64,000 bases of DNA from Cotesia glomerata (lineage: Eukaryota > Arthropoda > Insecta > Hymenoptera > Braconidae): contig NC_058166.1 in the NCBI RefSeq assembly GCF_020080835.1, forward strand, positions 7,202,000-7,265,999. The letters run 5' to 3'. Both the position numbers and the translations under genes were made by a program. Position 1 is the stretch's first letter. Every line of letters begins with the position of its first letter. Below the pieces are notes generated by a model. The model had not been told where the DNA came from. It made no database searches and saw nothing but the letters and a program-made list of their open reading frames with translations. Shown one piece after another: positions 20,665 through 30,314 of the stretch.

Positions 20665-20688
20665 TGGTGGCAGCAAACGGATTCGAAC
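20665..20688 (+). promoter_or_regulatory. Primer-binding site, tRNA-Leu (AAG/UAG type)
   Basis: tggtggcagc aaacggattcgaac. The first ten bases and the last nine equal the complement of the 3' end of tRNA-Leu isoacceptors ending ...CCGCTGCCACCA. The middle has mismatches compared with 63633. It is placed as expected between LTR and gag. Confidence 0.65.
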
Positions 20689-21136
20689 ACGCTCCGAAGA
20701 AACTGGCGAAAATTTTTTTTCCTTTACGGAAAAATTAACTCAACATCATCCAGAGATCTCCATCGAAAACGTCACAAAAATCAGAACATTTTTCTTCTCA
20801 AACGAGTGAGTAAACTACAAAAGTGAAAACAAAATACATCGAAGATAAAACATCAAGAAGAAGCCATCAACATCGCAGTGCAGCCCAGACCTAGGACAAC
20901 ATCGACAGCCAACGCCCAAGGACAGAATAGATAAGCCAACAACCATCAGCCCGGTCAAAAACGAGAACTTCAAAATATAATTACTTCTAAGTAGTAAGTC
21001 ATTTATTTTTCTGAATATTTGTTTCTCGTCAATTCAAAAATATTATTGTTTTTTTTTGCAATCTCGATTATCGTTCAAATTTTTTTTTCCTTTTTTTTTC
21101 TCTCGTAAAATTTTTTTTTATCATTAAATTTTTAAA

Positions 21137-21599
21137 ATGACTAACGATACCGAAACTATGGAAACATCTATAGCAGAAGCTACGGGCAAAATACAGACCC
21201 TAGAACAACAAATTCAAGACTTATTAACAGAGAGAGAGGAAATGAAAAATACTTTTGAACAAAATTGCCAACGATTAATTAATGATAGTATAAGAACTCT
21301 TCAAAATGATTTAAACACACAACAAAGAGTTAACCCTCAAATTTTCGGTACACCAAATCTAAATAAATTTGATTATTTCCTTAAGACTATCCCCGAATTC
21401 GACGGATCGACAATTCCGGTAGAATCATTCACGAAAGTATGTACTGACGCGAAAGCTTATATTCGCGAAGTAGACGAAAAAGTATTAGTTAGATTATTAA
21501 TCTCAAAATAAAAAGGCGGACCTTTAGTTCGACTATTAAATGCAGAAATAAACACAGTAGATCAATTAATTGCATTCTTAAATTTAAATTATCGTCGTA
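21137..21599 (+). pseudogene. gag: Gypsy gag, N-terminal part, interrupted by Polinton
   Basis: ATG 21137. A helical N-terminus (TGKIQTLEQQIQDLLTERE) leads to FDYFLKTIPEFDGSTIPVES, the start of a gypsy capsid-like domain. A TAA at 21509-21511 interrupts the frame, after which coding continues in the same frame (GGPLVRLLNAEINTVDQL) to 21599. There it meets the Polinton terminus. The rest of gag is found on the other strand at 28524-27692, starting at the same six bases (GTCGTA). Nucleocapsid knuckles are in that second part. Confidence 0.8.
21594..21599. repeat. Polinton target-site duplication, left (GTCGTA)
   Basis: GTCGTA directly before AGTAGTATGG. Its partner is TACGAC at 28519-28524, i.e. 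the same six bases on the minus strand, next to the other Polinton terminus. Six-base duplications are the rule for Polintons. Confidence 0.8.
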
Positions 21600-21906
21600 A
21601 GTAGTATGGGGCGCTCTCCGCGAGACACAACAAACCCCCACTCCGCGGCCACTGGCGCCAGACCTTTTCCTCGCCCCTCAGCGGGGGTAATCTGAGCGGG
21701 TGTCTGGGTCTTTTGGTTGACAGCTGTCGTGAGTATTAATTAGGGGTTTTAAAATATAAAGATGTAGGTTGGGACCTGTTCGGGGGGGTCTTGGTGTTTT
21801 CTTGAGATAATTGGGAAAATGTGGAAGTTAGGATGGGTATAAAGGAAAACATGTGGTTGTTTCGGCAGGGGGTCTTGGAGAAGTGTGATGTTATATAAAC
21901 CTCGGA
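21600..21906 (+). repeat. Polinton terminal inverted repeat, copy at contig end
   Basis: Begins AGTAGTATGGGGCGCTCTCC, with the AG start typical of Polintons. It matches 28525-28830 base for base apart from about one change (cccctcagcgg versus cccctcggcgg). Both copies point the same way in this assembly, whereas ends of one element should be inverted. The sequence stops at the N gap, so the full TIR length is unknown. Confidence 0.8.
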
Positions 21907-22006
21907 NNNNNNNNNNNNNNNNNNNNNNNNNNNNNNNNNNNNNNNNNNNNNNNNNNNNNNNNNNNNNNNNNNNNNNNNNNNNNNNNNNNNNNNNNNNNNN
22001 NNNNNN
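21907..22006. other. Assembly gap (100 N), likely orientation error to its right
   Basis: 100 N between the Polinton end and a copia LTR. The evidence from the split gag and the target duplication says that the contig 22007-39988 is inverted relative to the contig ending at 21906. Confidence 0.95.
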
Positions 22007-22499
22007 ATTGATTATAAATTAATATTAAAGCCAATTGAATTTTTAAACATAAGAGTGATTCAACTTTATCTGAATCTTTATTAAGATGAAAGATTGTGGA
22101 GTGTACTTCGAAAGGACGTCGTTACTTCACAGAGTTTAGTCATAGACTGGAAGAGAAAATAATAATATTTTGCTATGAGGTCTAACTCTATATAATACTA
22201 AAGTAAAAATTATTTTAACTATATCTTAACTAAGACCGTAGCACTCTCTTGTAAATGCATTTACAAAATATATATATATAGATATACAAAGAGTCCTTTG
22301 TATAACTCAAGGACCTAAGGTCGTAAAATTAATCCTAAACAGACTTTGAAAAACTAAGTTCACGAATGTGCTCAAACATATGTTTTTAAAGAATTTAAAA
22401 ACTAATAAAATAAATTTATGTAAAAGTAAATAATTCTACAATATAAAAAATAAATATTGTTAGCTCTGAGATTTTTATTTTTGCTCAGAAAATCCAACA
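22007..22499 (-). repeat. Copia 3' LTR, outer end missing
   Basis: Matches 27151-27639. Compared with that copy it has several extra single bases, all in the first ~100 bases next to the gap (e.g. gaatttttaaacataagag versus gaattttaaacatagag). The inner edge ...ccaaca is at 22499. The missing first ~20 bases of the LTR would be in the gap. Confidence 0.85.
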
Positions 22500-22515
22500 C
22501 GCCCCCTCAAAAATA
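22500..22515 (-). promoter_or_regulatory. Polypurine tract
   Basis: Minus strand TTTTTGAGGGGGC directly before the 3' LTR start TGTTGG. This is the expected position and composition for the plus-strand DNA primer of an LTR retrotransposon. Confidence 0.75.
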
Positions 22516-22828
22516 AAATCTCTTACAAAATTATATGAACTTAAATAACTTTAAATCTAACTTAAAATTTTAAAACGTAACGACTCCTTCCTCAGTCCCA
22601 ATTTATATGTTCTATTTATGATTCTACCAGGCCCAACATTCATTGCTTATGGATAAAGGGAAAACCCATCATTGTATGGGAAAACCTTATCAGACCAGTT
22701 ACAATAGTATTACAGATATGACTTAAATTCTATACAAGACTCATTTGTGCTCTAAGTTCCACAAATTTCACTCCTGGAAGAGACTTGGTCAATGTATCTG
22801 CTATTTGGCGATCTGGCAGACATATAAA

Positions 22829-23200
22829 TCAATTTTTGATTAAACCATCCTTTACCTTTTTGACGAGAATAATGGTATTTAATATCCAATATGCTTTTGA
22901 TCTTTTGTGACTTGATGGATTATTAGCAATGCTTATACAACCATTATTATCTTCATAAATAACTATTGGACCTAATATGACTATTTTTATACTCTCTGCT
23001 AATGAACGTAGCCACATTGCTTCTCGCACAGCTTCATATAAAAGCCATGTATTCAGCTTCGGTAGAGGAGCCTGCTACAGATGTTTGTCGCTTTGTTGCC
23101 CAACAAATAGTGCAAGTATCATACAATTTAAAAATATAACCGGTTGTACTTAATCTCTTAACTTTATCATCTGCTAAATCGGCATCGACATATCCACATA
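22829..23200 (-). pseudogene. pol: Copia RNase H, fragmented
   Basis: EAMWLRSLAESI and IYEDNNGCISIANNP (the copia RNase H DN-x-GCI signature) are read at 23029-22829, then a stop. The segment between 23029 and 23200 carries more of the domain in other frames (e.g. the SSTEAEY-like region near 23040-23070). Several frameshifts. The C-terminal part is short compared with full copia RNase H. Confidence 0.75.
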
Positions 23201-23205
23201 TTATA

Positions 23206-24171
23206 CTAGAATAATTGTTGCGTGTATATGTTAATTTTTATATTACTAGTCCCTTTTAAATACCTTAATATCCGTTTTAAGTATTGCCACAATGTAATAT
23301 TATTTTTACTCATATATCTACTTACAATATTTACGGCAAAACATAAATCTGGTCGGGTACAGACCATTAAATACATTAAACAACCTATAATACTACGACA
23401 CGGTTTATTACAATCTTTATCTGAATTTAAACCCTCATAATTAATCTTTGTTTCAAGTGGTGTTGTTACTGAATTACATATTTCCATCCCAAATCTCTTT
23501 ATAATTGAATTTGTATATGTATTTTGATCTAGAGTTATAACTGAATCTTTTCTAGTAACTCGTATGCCTAAAAATAATCTTATTTCTTTCAAGTCTACCA
23601 TTTGAAATTTTTCATTAATTTTTCTTTAAATTTATTCATTGTATTTACATTATATGTAGCAATCACAAGATCATCAACATATAATACGACATAAATATTT
23701 TTCAAAATATCACCTAAATCTAAAATATAAATGCATTGATCTACAGGAGAATTTTGAAAATCTAATTCTTTTAAAAATGACTCGAATTCTTCAAACCAGC
23801 ATCGAGCTGCCTGCTTTAAACCATACAAAGCTTTATTTAATTTACAGACCTGACCCTTTGCGGACTGAACCCCCTCAGGTACACTCATAAAAATTTCTTC
23901 CTTGAGTTTACCATTTAAAAATGCAGTTTTTACATCCATATGATGCAGTAAAAGATTATTTTGGTTAGCAAATGCTACAACGAATCTAAAACTTGATATT
24001 CTGGCCACTGGGGCAAACGTTTCGTCGTAAACAGTCTACTAAATATTCCTGACTAAAACCTCTAGCTACTAAACGGGCTTTATATTTATACGGGTTACCA
24101 AATTCATCGTTTTTAATTGTAAATATCCATTTACATTCTACAATGTTTTTATCTTTTGGCCTTGGTACCAA
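23206..24171 (-). pseudogene. pol: Copia reverse transcriptase, in three frames
   Basis: In order: ECKWIFTIKNDEFGNPYKYK and KARLVARGFSQ (24171-23986), HHMDVKTAFLNGKL, LNKALYGLKQAARCW and YVVLYVDDLVIA (24008-23595), then FLGIRVTR, SIIGCLMYLMVCTRPDL and LKRILRYLKGT (23601-23206). The catalytic YVDD is present. At least two frameshifts, so the polyprotein is not translatable as it stands. Confidence 0.9.
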
Positions 24172-24212
24172 TGTCCAAGTCTTATTTATTATAAGTGAAT
24201 CAAGTTCATTAT

Positions 24213-24807
24213 TTATAGCTTGTTCCCACTGAACCCTATCATCCTATCTTTAATTTCGCTAAAACATTTCGGAATATTGTCTATTGTTACTTGAGCAGCT
24301 AACATACAACTTTCTGGACTAATGTTTTCATTATATGATATTCTAGGAAGACCCTTTATCCTTTCACTCCTTCGCCGACTGACTTCAAAAACTATTTTCA
24401 TTTACTAATCTTGGAAATTTATTTCTGGGGTAATAGTCTGTATCTGATTTATTACTATCAGATTTATTTACATCATCTGATTTCTCAACATCAGAATCAT
24501 GATCTGGTTTATTATTCCCAGATTTGCTATCTGATTTCTCAGTATCAGATTTATTATCTGGTTTATCAATACCAGATTTACATAACTCATCTGATTTCCA
24601 AACATCAGATTTATTTATACTATCTGGTTTATCATTACCAGATTTAAGTACATTATCGTTTAATAATGTCTTTAAACCGTCACTCGTGGGATTCATACCT
24701 GGCCGAGACTTCATATAATTTGTCTCGTCCATAATAACATCCCTTACAGTGACGTGTTTTTCCATTTCAACATTCCAGACTCTATAACCATTCGGTTCAT
24801 AGCCCAC
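24213..24807 (-). pseudogene. pol: Copia pol linker with acidic repeats
   Basis: The region between integrase and reverse transcriptase. GYEPNGYRVWNVEMEKHVTV is the usual copia segment after integrase. It is followed by a hydrophilic array of KSD, DKPD and KSGN triplets and quartets (about 24425-24650), then RRSERIKGLPRISY in another frame. The repeat makes the linker longer and more charged than is usual. Linker repeats of this kind vary fast between copia families. Confidence 0.75.
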
Positions 24808-25841
24808 CAGTATCCCTTTCCAAGATTTGTCGTCAAATTTATCTTTTATGAATTTTATTATGAACGTATACGGTAGACCCGAATACTCTTAAGTATTTAA
24901 ATTTAGGTTTTTATTATTCCATAATTCATACGGTGTTTTCAGTACCTTTAATGCTTTACTTGGGCTAATATTAATCAAATATGTTGCTGTTAGAACAGCA
25001 TCCCCCAGAAAACTTTATCTAAATAAGATCCAGCAATCATTGACCTTGCTTTCTCTGTAATTGTTCTCACCATACGTTCGGCTGCGCCATTTTAATTGAG
25101 GAGTTCGTGGAACCGTAAGATGATAAGTTATACCCTTCTTTTACAATAATCTTTCATATTATTTGATAAATATTCTCTACCATTATCTATATATAAGTAA
25201 ACTAATTTAAGATTGAATTTAGCTTCACTTTTAGCTACAAAATCTTGAAATACTGAAAACACGTCTGATTTATGTTTAAGCAAATATACTACACAATAAT
25301 GAGTATAATGATCAAGAAATAAAACAAAATAATTTTTGTCGTTCAGTGCCGTCGGAGTGATTGGACCACATACATCGGAATGTACGATAAATAATGGTCT
25401 TTTACATGTTCTCGATTCTTTACTTTTATTAAATGGTAATCGAGTTTGCTTTCCTTTAATGCAAGCTTCACATGTTTTATCGTTAGGACTTATTTGTAAT
25501 ATTTCTTCAATATCATCTATCATATTATGATTCTTTAATTGAGCAAATTTATCTTTACTTATATGACCTAATCTTTCATGCCATATATCATAACTAGTTT
25601 TCTTATTAATGACTTTAACAACTGAATTGACTTCTATATTAATGTTAATTTTAAATTCTATTTTTGTTAAGTTATTTAATTTCTTACCTCGCATGATAAG
25701 TTCATTATTTTTACTTATCTTTACCCCATGTTGATCAAACACGATGGTCATGCCCAGTTTCTGCAGCTTAGAGACCGATAACAGATTATATGGCACTCTC
25801 TGGACTGTAGAGGACTTCTTCAATTGTTGCTTTGACTCCAC
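24808..25841 (-). pseudogene. pol: Copia integrase
   Basis: 25841-25128 contains the HHCC zinc motif (IWHERLGHISKDKF ... CEACIKGKQ), first catalytic Asp in HSDVCGPI, second Asp in YIDNGREYLS. The remainder, with the catalytic Glu region and the YTPNQPP-like tail, is read in other frames between 25127 and 24808 with breaks. The domain is clearly copia-type. Confidence 0.85.
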
Positions 25842-26901
25842 AGTCTGTAGTCACATTTATTTCACCACGTTTTGTTGCTAATATTGTTTCACCATTTTTA
25901 GCGACTGAAATTTTAATTGGTCTAGCAAGAGGCTTAAAACTTCTTGCGATATCTTCTCTATTTGTTATATGATCTGATGCCCCGGAGTCTAATAAGAAAC
26001 TAATTTTACTTTTATCAGACTCGGATAAATTAATATTCCCAGCCATAAATGTTATTCTAGTTTCAGAATCTGAGTCAATCATTTGAAGACTTTGGGCAGT
26101 TTTATTTTTCTTCTGATCATTGTACTTTTGACACCTTTTATAGTGAATACAGTCTTTTATCAAATGTCCTTCACGACCACAATGATAACACTTAACTTTA
26201 GATTTTCCTTTAAATGGCTTCTTAAATGGTTTACGACCCTTTTTAAATCTAGATCCACTATTTTTGTGAAAAGGATATTTGTTTTCATTATTTTGACCAT
26301 TTCTTTCTGCCATTAACACTTTTACACTCGTGTCAAGGTTTTGTGCCTTGATTTTTAGCTCGTGATTAAGTAAACGCGTTTTTACAAAATCCAAACTTAG
26401 TTGGTCTTCAGATAGAGTTTCGATGGCAGTAATCACTCCTTCATATGAAGAAGGAAGACTGCTTAGGAGCTGCAGCACTTTGTCTGCTTCGTCTAGTTTT
26501 GATCCAGCGCACAATAAATCATTTACATACGTATCAAAAATTGAGAAATGTTCCAGTAGAGACATTTCTGGGGCTAATTTAAAATCTAATAATTTCTTTC
26601 TCATAGTCATCTGTGTTTGGATACTCTTCCGATCATAAATTGAATTTAGTTTATTAAATATATCTTTCGCGTACTTTACATCCGTAAAATGTAATAATGA
26701 GTCAGTCAGATGTGCACCGATTATACTATGAGCCTTATCATTTTTCTTAATCCACTTACGATTAAGAGGTACCGGAATGTCTTCATCGATAACACTCAGC
26801 AAACTATTTTCTTTTAATAGTAATCGCACTCTTTTCTTCCATACACTATAATTTAGTCCGTTAAACTGAGTTATACCTCTTTGCTGTTTGGGAGCTTCCA
26901 T
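25786..26901 (-). CDS. gag: Copia gag and protease
   Basis: From ATG 26901 (MEAPKQQRG). Gag capsid-like region with the copia signature GLNYSVWKKRVRLLL, then LSSLPSSYEGVITAIETL. Zinc knuckle CYHCGREGHLIKDC at about residues 235-250. Protease active site LLDSGASDHITN near residue 310. The frame stays open across gag and protease and closes at 25786, overlapping the integrase frame, so a frameshift separates it from the rest of pol. Confidence 0.9.
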   Translation of the reverse strand: MEAPKQQRGITQFNGLNYSVWKKRVRLLLKENSLLSVIDEDIPVPLNRKWIKKNDKAHSIIGAHLTDSLLHFTDVKYAKDIFNKLNSIYDRKSIQTQMTMRKKLLDFKLAPEMSLLEHFSIFDTYVNDLLCAGSKLDEADKVLQLLSSLPSSYEGVITAIETLSEDQLSLDFVKTRLLNHELKIKAQNLDTSVKVLMAERNGQNNENKYPFHKNSGSRFKKGRKPFKKPFKGKSKVKCYHCGREGHLIKDCIHYKRCQKYNDQKKNKTAQSLQMIDSDSETRITFMAGNINLSESDKSKISFLLDSGASDHITNREDIARSFKPLARPIKISVAKNGETILATKRGEINVTTDCGVKATIEEVLYSPESAI

Positions 26902-27110
26902 TGTTTTAATAATAAACACTCACTAAACAAACAATAAACTTCACTAGCGATAAATTATTAATAATAAGTATTAAACTATAAATGTATTTTCAATAATATT
27001 TAACTATTGATAATCAAGTGTCACTTTGAAATTGAGAAAAAATTGACTTTAACATCAACTGTTACTAAATGAATAAAATTAATAATTTTATTTTTTTTTA
27101 AATCACTTCG

Positions 27111-27130
27111 CGTTACCTGGGCCCATAACC
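27111..27130 (-). promoter_or_regulatory. Copia primer-binding site, tRNA-iMet half type
   Basis: The plus strand cgcgttacctgggcccataacc contains cctgggcccataacc, the anticodon stem-loop of initiator tRNA-Met, ending at the LTR edge (27131). As in drosophilid copia, priming from the cut 5' half of the tRNA is indicated. Confidence 0.75.
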
Positions 27131-27639
27131 TGTAGGAAGTTATGGATAGGATTGATTATAAATTAATATTAAAGCCAATTGAATTTTAAACATAGAGTGA
27201 TTCAACTTTATCTGAATCTTTATTAAGATGAAGATTGTGAGTGTACTTCGAAAGGACGTCGTTACTTCACAGAGTTTAGTCATAGACTGGAAGAGAAAAT
27301 AATAATATTTTGCTATGAGGTCTAACTCTATATAATACTAAAGTAAAAATTATTTTAACTATATCTTAACTAAGACCGTAGCACTCTCTTGTAAATGCAT
27401 TTACAAAATATATATATATATAGATATACAAAGAGTCCTTTGTATAACTCAAGGACCTAAGGTCGTAAAATTAATCCTAAACAGACTTTGAAAAACTAAG
27501 TTCACGAATGTGCTCAAACATATGTTTTTAAAGAATTTAAAAACTAATAAAATAAATTTATGTAAAAGTAAATAATTCTACAATATAAAAATAAATATTG
27601 TTAGCTCTGAGATTTTATTTTTGCTCAGAAAATCCAACA
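27131..27639 (-). repeat. Copia 5' LTR (509 bp)
   Basis: Plus-strand ends TGTAGGAAG...AATCCAACA. On the element strand it starts TGTTGGATT and ends ...CTTCCTACA. Contains a TA run near 27410. Used as reference for the damaged 3' copy. Confidence 0.9.
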
Positions 27640-27691
27640 TAATCCGATGACATTGCGCCTACGAAATATGTTTTTGAAGGTTTTCTTATTT
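27640..27691 (-). pseudogene. pol: First codons of gypsy pol, cut by copia
   Basis: Just after the gag stop (27692) the minus strand reads FKNIFRRRNVIGL-like codons up to the copia LTR. This fits the start of a gypsy pol frame, so copia inserted there. The rest of gypsy pol would be beyond copia, in the missing sequence. Confidence 0.4.
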
Positions 27692-28524
27692 TTAATTTTG
27701 GTTCTGGCACTGCTGGGGCAACGCGTTTCCCCCTGATGTGCCTGGAGGGAAAAACGTTTGTTCGTTTCCCTGTTCCGCTTGAAGTCCAGCTTGTTTACCT
27801 AGGTCATAACTTCTCTTACGACATTCTTTTTCTACGTGCCCGAAATTTTTACAGTAATCACATTGCGTTTGACTACTATTATTATTATTATTATTTTTAT
27901 TTTTATTTTTATAGTAATTACCGTTGGAATTAGAATTGTTTTTATTATTATTTCTGTTATAGTTATTGTTTTTGTTATTTCTGTTGTAATTATTATTGTT
28001 ATTATTATTTTTAGAATTTTCGCTCTTTAAATATCTACAATCTTCCCTATTATGATTATTTCTCTTACAAAAATCGCAATATTTATTTGTCCCGTTTGAA
28101 TTTATTTGGGCGTTTTGTTTATTATTTTGTGAATTGTTTGTTTGATCTGTAGTTTGATTATTTTGTATTGCGTGACAGTCTGTATTGTTGAAAGTCTTAA
28201 ACATGTTATTTATATTACTCATTGATTCTAATGTCTTTTCCGTATCTGATGCTGCTTTAGCAGCGGACTGAAGGTCTACGTACTCTGCTTGACGCAGGTA
28301 TATTGCTATCTGTGGGAACAATCCAGCTAAAAAGGTCTGAATTGCCATTTCTGAAGCTATTACTTTCTTTTCATTTTTGTTTATGCCTGTTGAATCTTCT
28401 ATTTCTGCTAATGTTTTTCTCAAATGTTCATCTACTCTAAAATGAAAGTCCATAACGCGTTCGTTAGGTTTTTGTTTAAATTGGTTAAATTCATTTAGCC
28501 AAACAGAAACTTGTTTGCTACGAC
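27692..28524 (-). pseudogene. gag: Gypsy gag, C-terminal part
   Basis: Starts at the Polinton duplication (28524, GTCGTA) and continues the protein broken off at 21599. Capsid-like part SVWLNEFNQFKQKPNERV and FLAGLFPQIAIYL, then a nucleocapsid with two zinc knuckles, CDFCKRNNHNREDC and CDYCKNFGHVEKEC, embedded in long Asn/Lys runs (AAT/AAC codon expansion). It ends in TAA at 27692. It lies on the opposite strand from the N-terminal part only because the contig is inverted. Confidence 0.85.
28519..28524. repeat. Polinton target-site duplication, right (TACGAC = GTCGTA reversed)
   Basis: Partner of 21594-21599. It directly precedes AGTAGTATGG of the Polinton terminus. Confidence 0.8.
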
Positions 28525-28830
28525 AGTAGTATGGGGCGCTCTCCGCGAGACACAACAAACCCCCACTCCGCGGCCACTGGCGCCAGACCTTTTCCTCGCC
28601 CCTCGGCGGGGGTAATCTGAGCGGGTGTCTGGGTCTTTTGGTTGACAGCTGTCGTGAGTATTAATTAGGGGTTTTAAAATATAAAGATGTAGGTTGGGAC
28701 CTGTTCGGGGGGGTCTTGGTGTTTTCTTGAGATAATTGGGAAAATGTGGAAGTTAGGATGGGTATAAAGGAAAACATGTGGTTGTTTCGGCAGGGGGTCT
28801 TGGAGAAGTGTGATGTTATATAAACCTCGG
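28525..28830 (+). repeat. Polinton terminal inverted repeat
   Basis: Starts AGTAGTATGGGGCGC and matches 21600-21906 to the limit of that contig (ctcgga). It may extend further. A TATA-like ttatataaacc near 28814 may serve the first gene. Confidence 0.8.
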
Positions 28831-28929
28831 AGACAAGGATCTGCAGAAGTCATACTAGAAAATTGTATCCATAGTATTATATTACGTGGCTATAGTAAGA
28901 ATCTTATTGTTTACTGTGTTCGATTTAAT

Positions 28930-29385
28930 ATGTGGATTAATACTTTTTTCATGTATATGTATAAATGGAATAAGATGATTACATATTTATATGATAAAAT
29001 TGTATTTCCTATACACCCATGTCGAGCATATGTTTATAACTCTCAATGTAAAAATTTTTGCCATAAAAAATATCAATACTGTGAAGCGCATTATAGTGAA
29101 ATGAAAAATATTGTAAGAACTTATCATTTCTATAATATGCGAAAGAAATATGGAGATTGTAATTTATGGTATTTAATTGAGTGTGAGATTCAATCACGAA
29201 GAATGTACACTGAAAAATTTAATATTGTTAGCGATGATAACCATGCTCATTGGATTAACTATTTGTTGCAAGAACAGCAAAATTATAATTTAGATAGTTA
29301 TTATTATAATTTAGGTTTTAATGATTTTATAGATTTAGATTTAAACGATAAAATTATATCTGATGTAAAATATATAATTAAATAA
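28930..29385 (+). CDS. Polinton subterminal ORF, Cys-rich, unknown
   Basis: From ATG 28930 (MWINTFFMYM), 151 codons. The frame is open upstream into the TIR, but this is the first ATG with normal context. Cysteines at CRAYVYNSQCKNFCHKK and YCEAHY form a possible zinc site. The rest is rich in Tyr, Asn and Ile. Position next to the TIR is where Polintons often carry small variable genes. No homologue recognised. Confidence 0.5.
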   Translation: MWINTFFMYMYKWNKMITYLYDKIVFPIHPCRAYVYNSQCKNFCHKKYQYCEAHYSEMKNIVRTYHFYNMRKKYGDCNLWYLIECEIQSRRMYTEKFNIVSDDNHAHWINYLLQEQQNYNLDSYYYNLGFNDFIDLDLNDKIISDVKYIIK

Positions 29386-29573
29386 TAAACAACAAGTATA
29401 TAATATTTTTTTTTTATTTATCAAATTCACATACAGCTGCAACCTTATAAAAACAGACATTTTCATTGAGAAATTTTAATAATCTTAATAATAATATTAC
29501 TACTGATAATAATGACAATAATAATAATGATAATAGTAATAATGATAATAATAGTAAAAATATAGGGTCCATA

Positions 29574-30314
29574 TTAATAGCATGTGTCTTGTCCTTCGTC
29601 GGCGTTATAATACAGGTTGTAGCGTTGAGACAGCTGGTTGTCAACTTTGTGTACTATTTTTTGAACAAATTCTTCATGGTAGTGTAGCAACTCCCAGAAA
29701 AATGAAAACCCAAGATCTCCAAGATTACTGTGAATTGAAGGAGTCCTCTCGTTATATTTGAATAAATCCAGAAAATGTTTTTCAAAATATTTTGATATTG
29801 TATTTGTGTTTGGTGTTTCTCTGGTCTTGGGTACAAGATTTTTCAGAATATATCTTGATATATTTTCTTCTATGGTGTTTATGTAGTCCCCAATAGGAAG
29901 TTGCTCAAGATGGTCGAGCCAATGGTTGATACTTTGATTGATGCACTTTAATGTGTTTGTTGTTTGGGCTAGTAAGAAAATGCGTGTATCTTGATGAGTT
30001 AATATAATACAACGCTGTTGTTTAAATTCGGAAAAGTCAATTCTCAGGTCTTCGCACTGAATAGAACAGAACTTTCGATAAAAGTTGCTGTTTAATTCTT
30101 CATGAAAATAGTTTGAAAATGTATCACATGAAGAACACAATTTCTTCCATTCGTTTAAATTTAATTGAATTAGGCTTCTTGAATGAGTAGCTATTATTTG
30201 AACCACCGGATAAAAATTATTTTCACTATACTTTAAACCACAGCACACTTGCTTGGTTTGTGACTTATTCAATGCTACTACTTTTGATAAATATACAAAC
30301 TGGTGACTTTCCAT
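29574..30314 (-). CDS. Polinton protein, possible PC4-like ssDNA-binding domain
   Basis: From ATG 30314, 246 codons. N-terminal part: FVYLSKVV... then FYPVVQI and LIQLNLNEWKKL, which resembles the beta-strands and the final helix (S-L-x-x-W-K-x-L) of PC4/p15-type single-strand DNA-binding proteins. The C-terminal half is helical, unknown. It is the only clear minus-strand gene in the left part of this Polinton. The PC4 idea is weak and rests on pattern only. Confidence 0.5.
   Translation of the reverse strand: MESHQFVYLSKVVALNKSQTKQVCCGLKYSENNFYPVVQIIATHSRSLIQLNLNEWKKLCSSCDTFSNYFHEELNSNFYRKFCSIQCEDLRIDFSEFKQQRCIILTHQDTRIFLLAQTTNTLKCINQSINHWLDHLEQLPIGDYINTIEENISRYILKNLVPKTRETPNTNTISKYFEKHFLDLFKYNERTPSIHSNLGDLGFSFFWELLHYHEEFVQKIVHKVDNQLSQRYNLYYNADEGQDTCY

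Larger units (their letters stand above)
22007..27639 (-). mobile_element. Copia retrotransposon with both LTRs, degenerate coding region
   Basis: Minus strand: 5' LTR 27639-27131, primer site, gag, protease, integrase, reverse transcriptase, RNase H, purine tract, 3' LTR 22499-22007 (outer edge lost in the gap). Order and motifs are classic Ty1/copia. Frameshifts and stops split pol into several frames. It lies in the gypsy element, just after gag and inside the first codons of pol (27640-27691). The bases after the LTR are taatc; the partner of this 5-bp duplication would be in the gap. Confidence 0.9.

Noticed and set aside
24411..24718. Plus-strand frames opposite the copia linker
   Set aside because: Antisense shadows of the KSD repeat.
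27736..28030. Tyr/Ile-rich frames opposite gypsy gag
   Set aside because: Antisense of the Asn-rich nucleocapsid (AAT/AAC repeats).
29466..29687. 73-codon Asn-rich plus-strand frame in Polinton
   Set aside because: Made of AAT repeats and antisense of the 29574-30314 gene.
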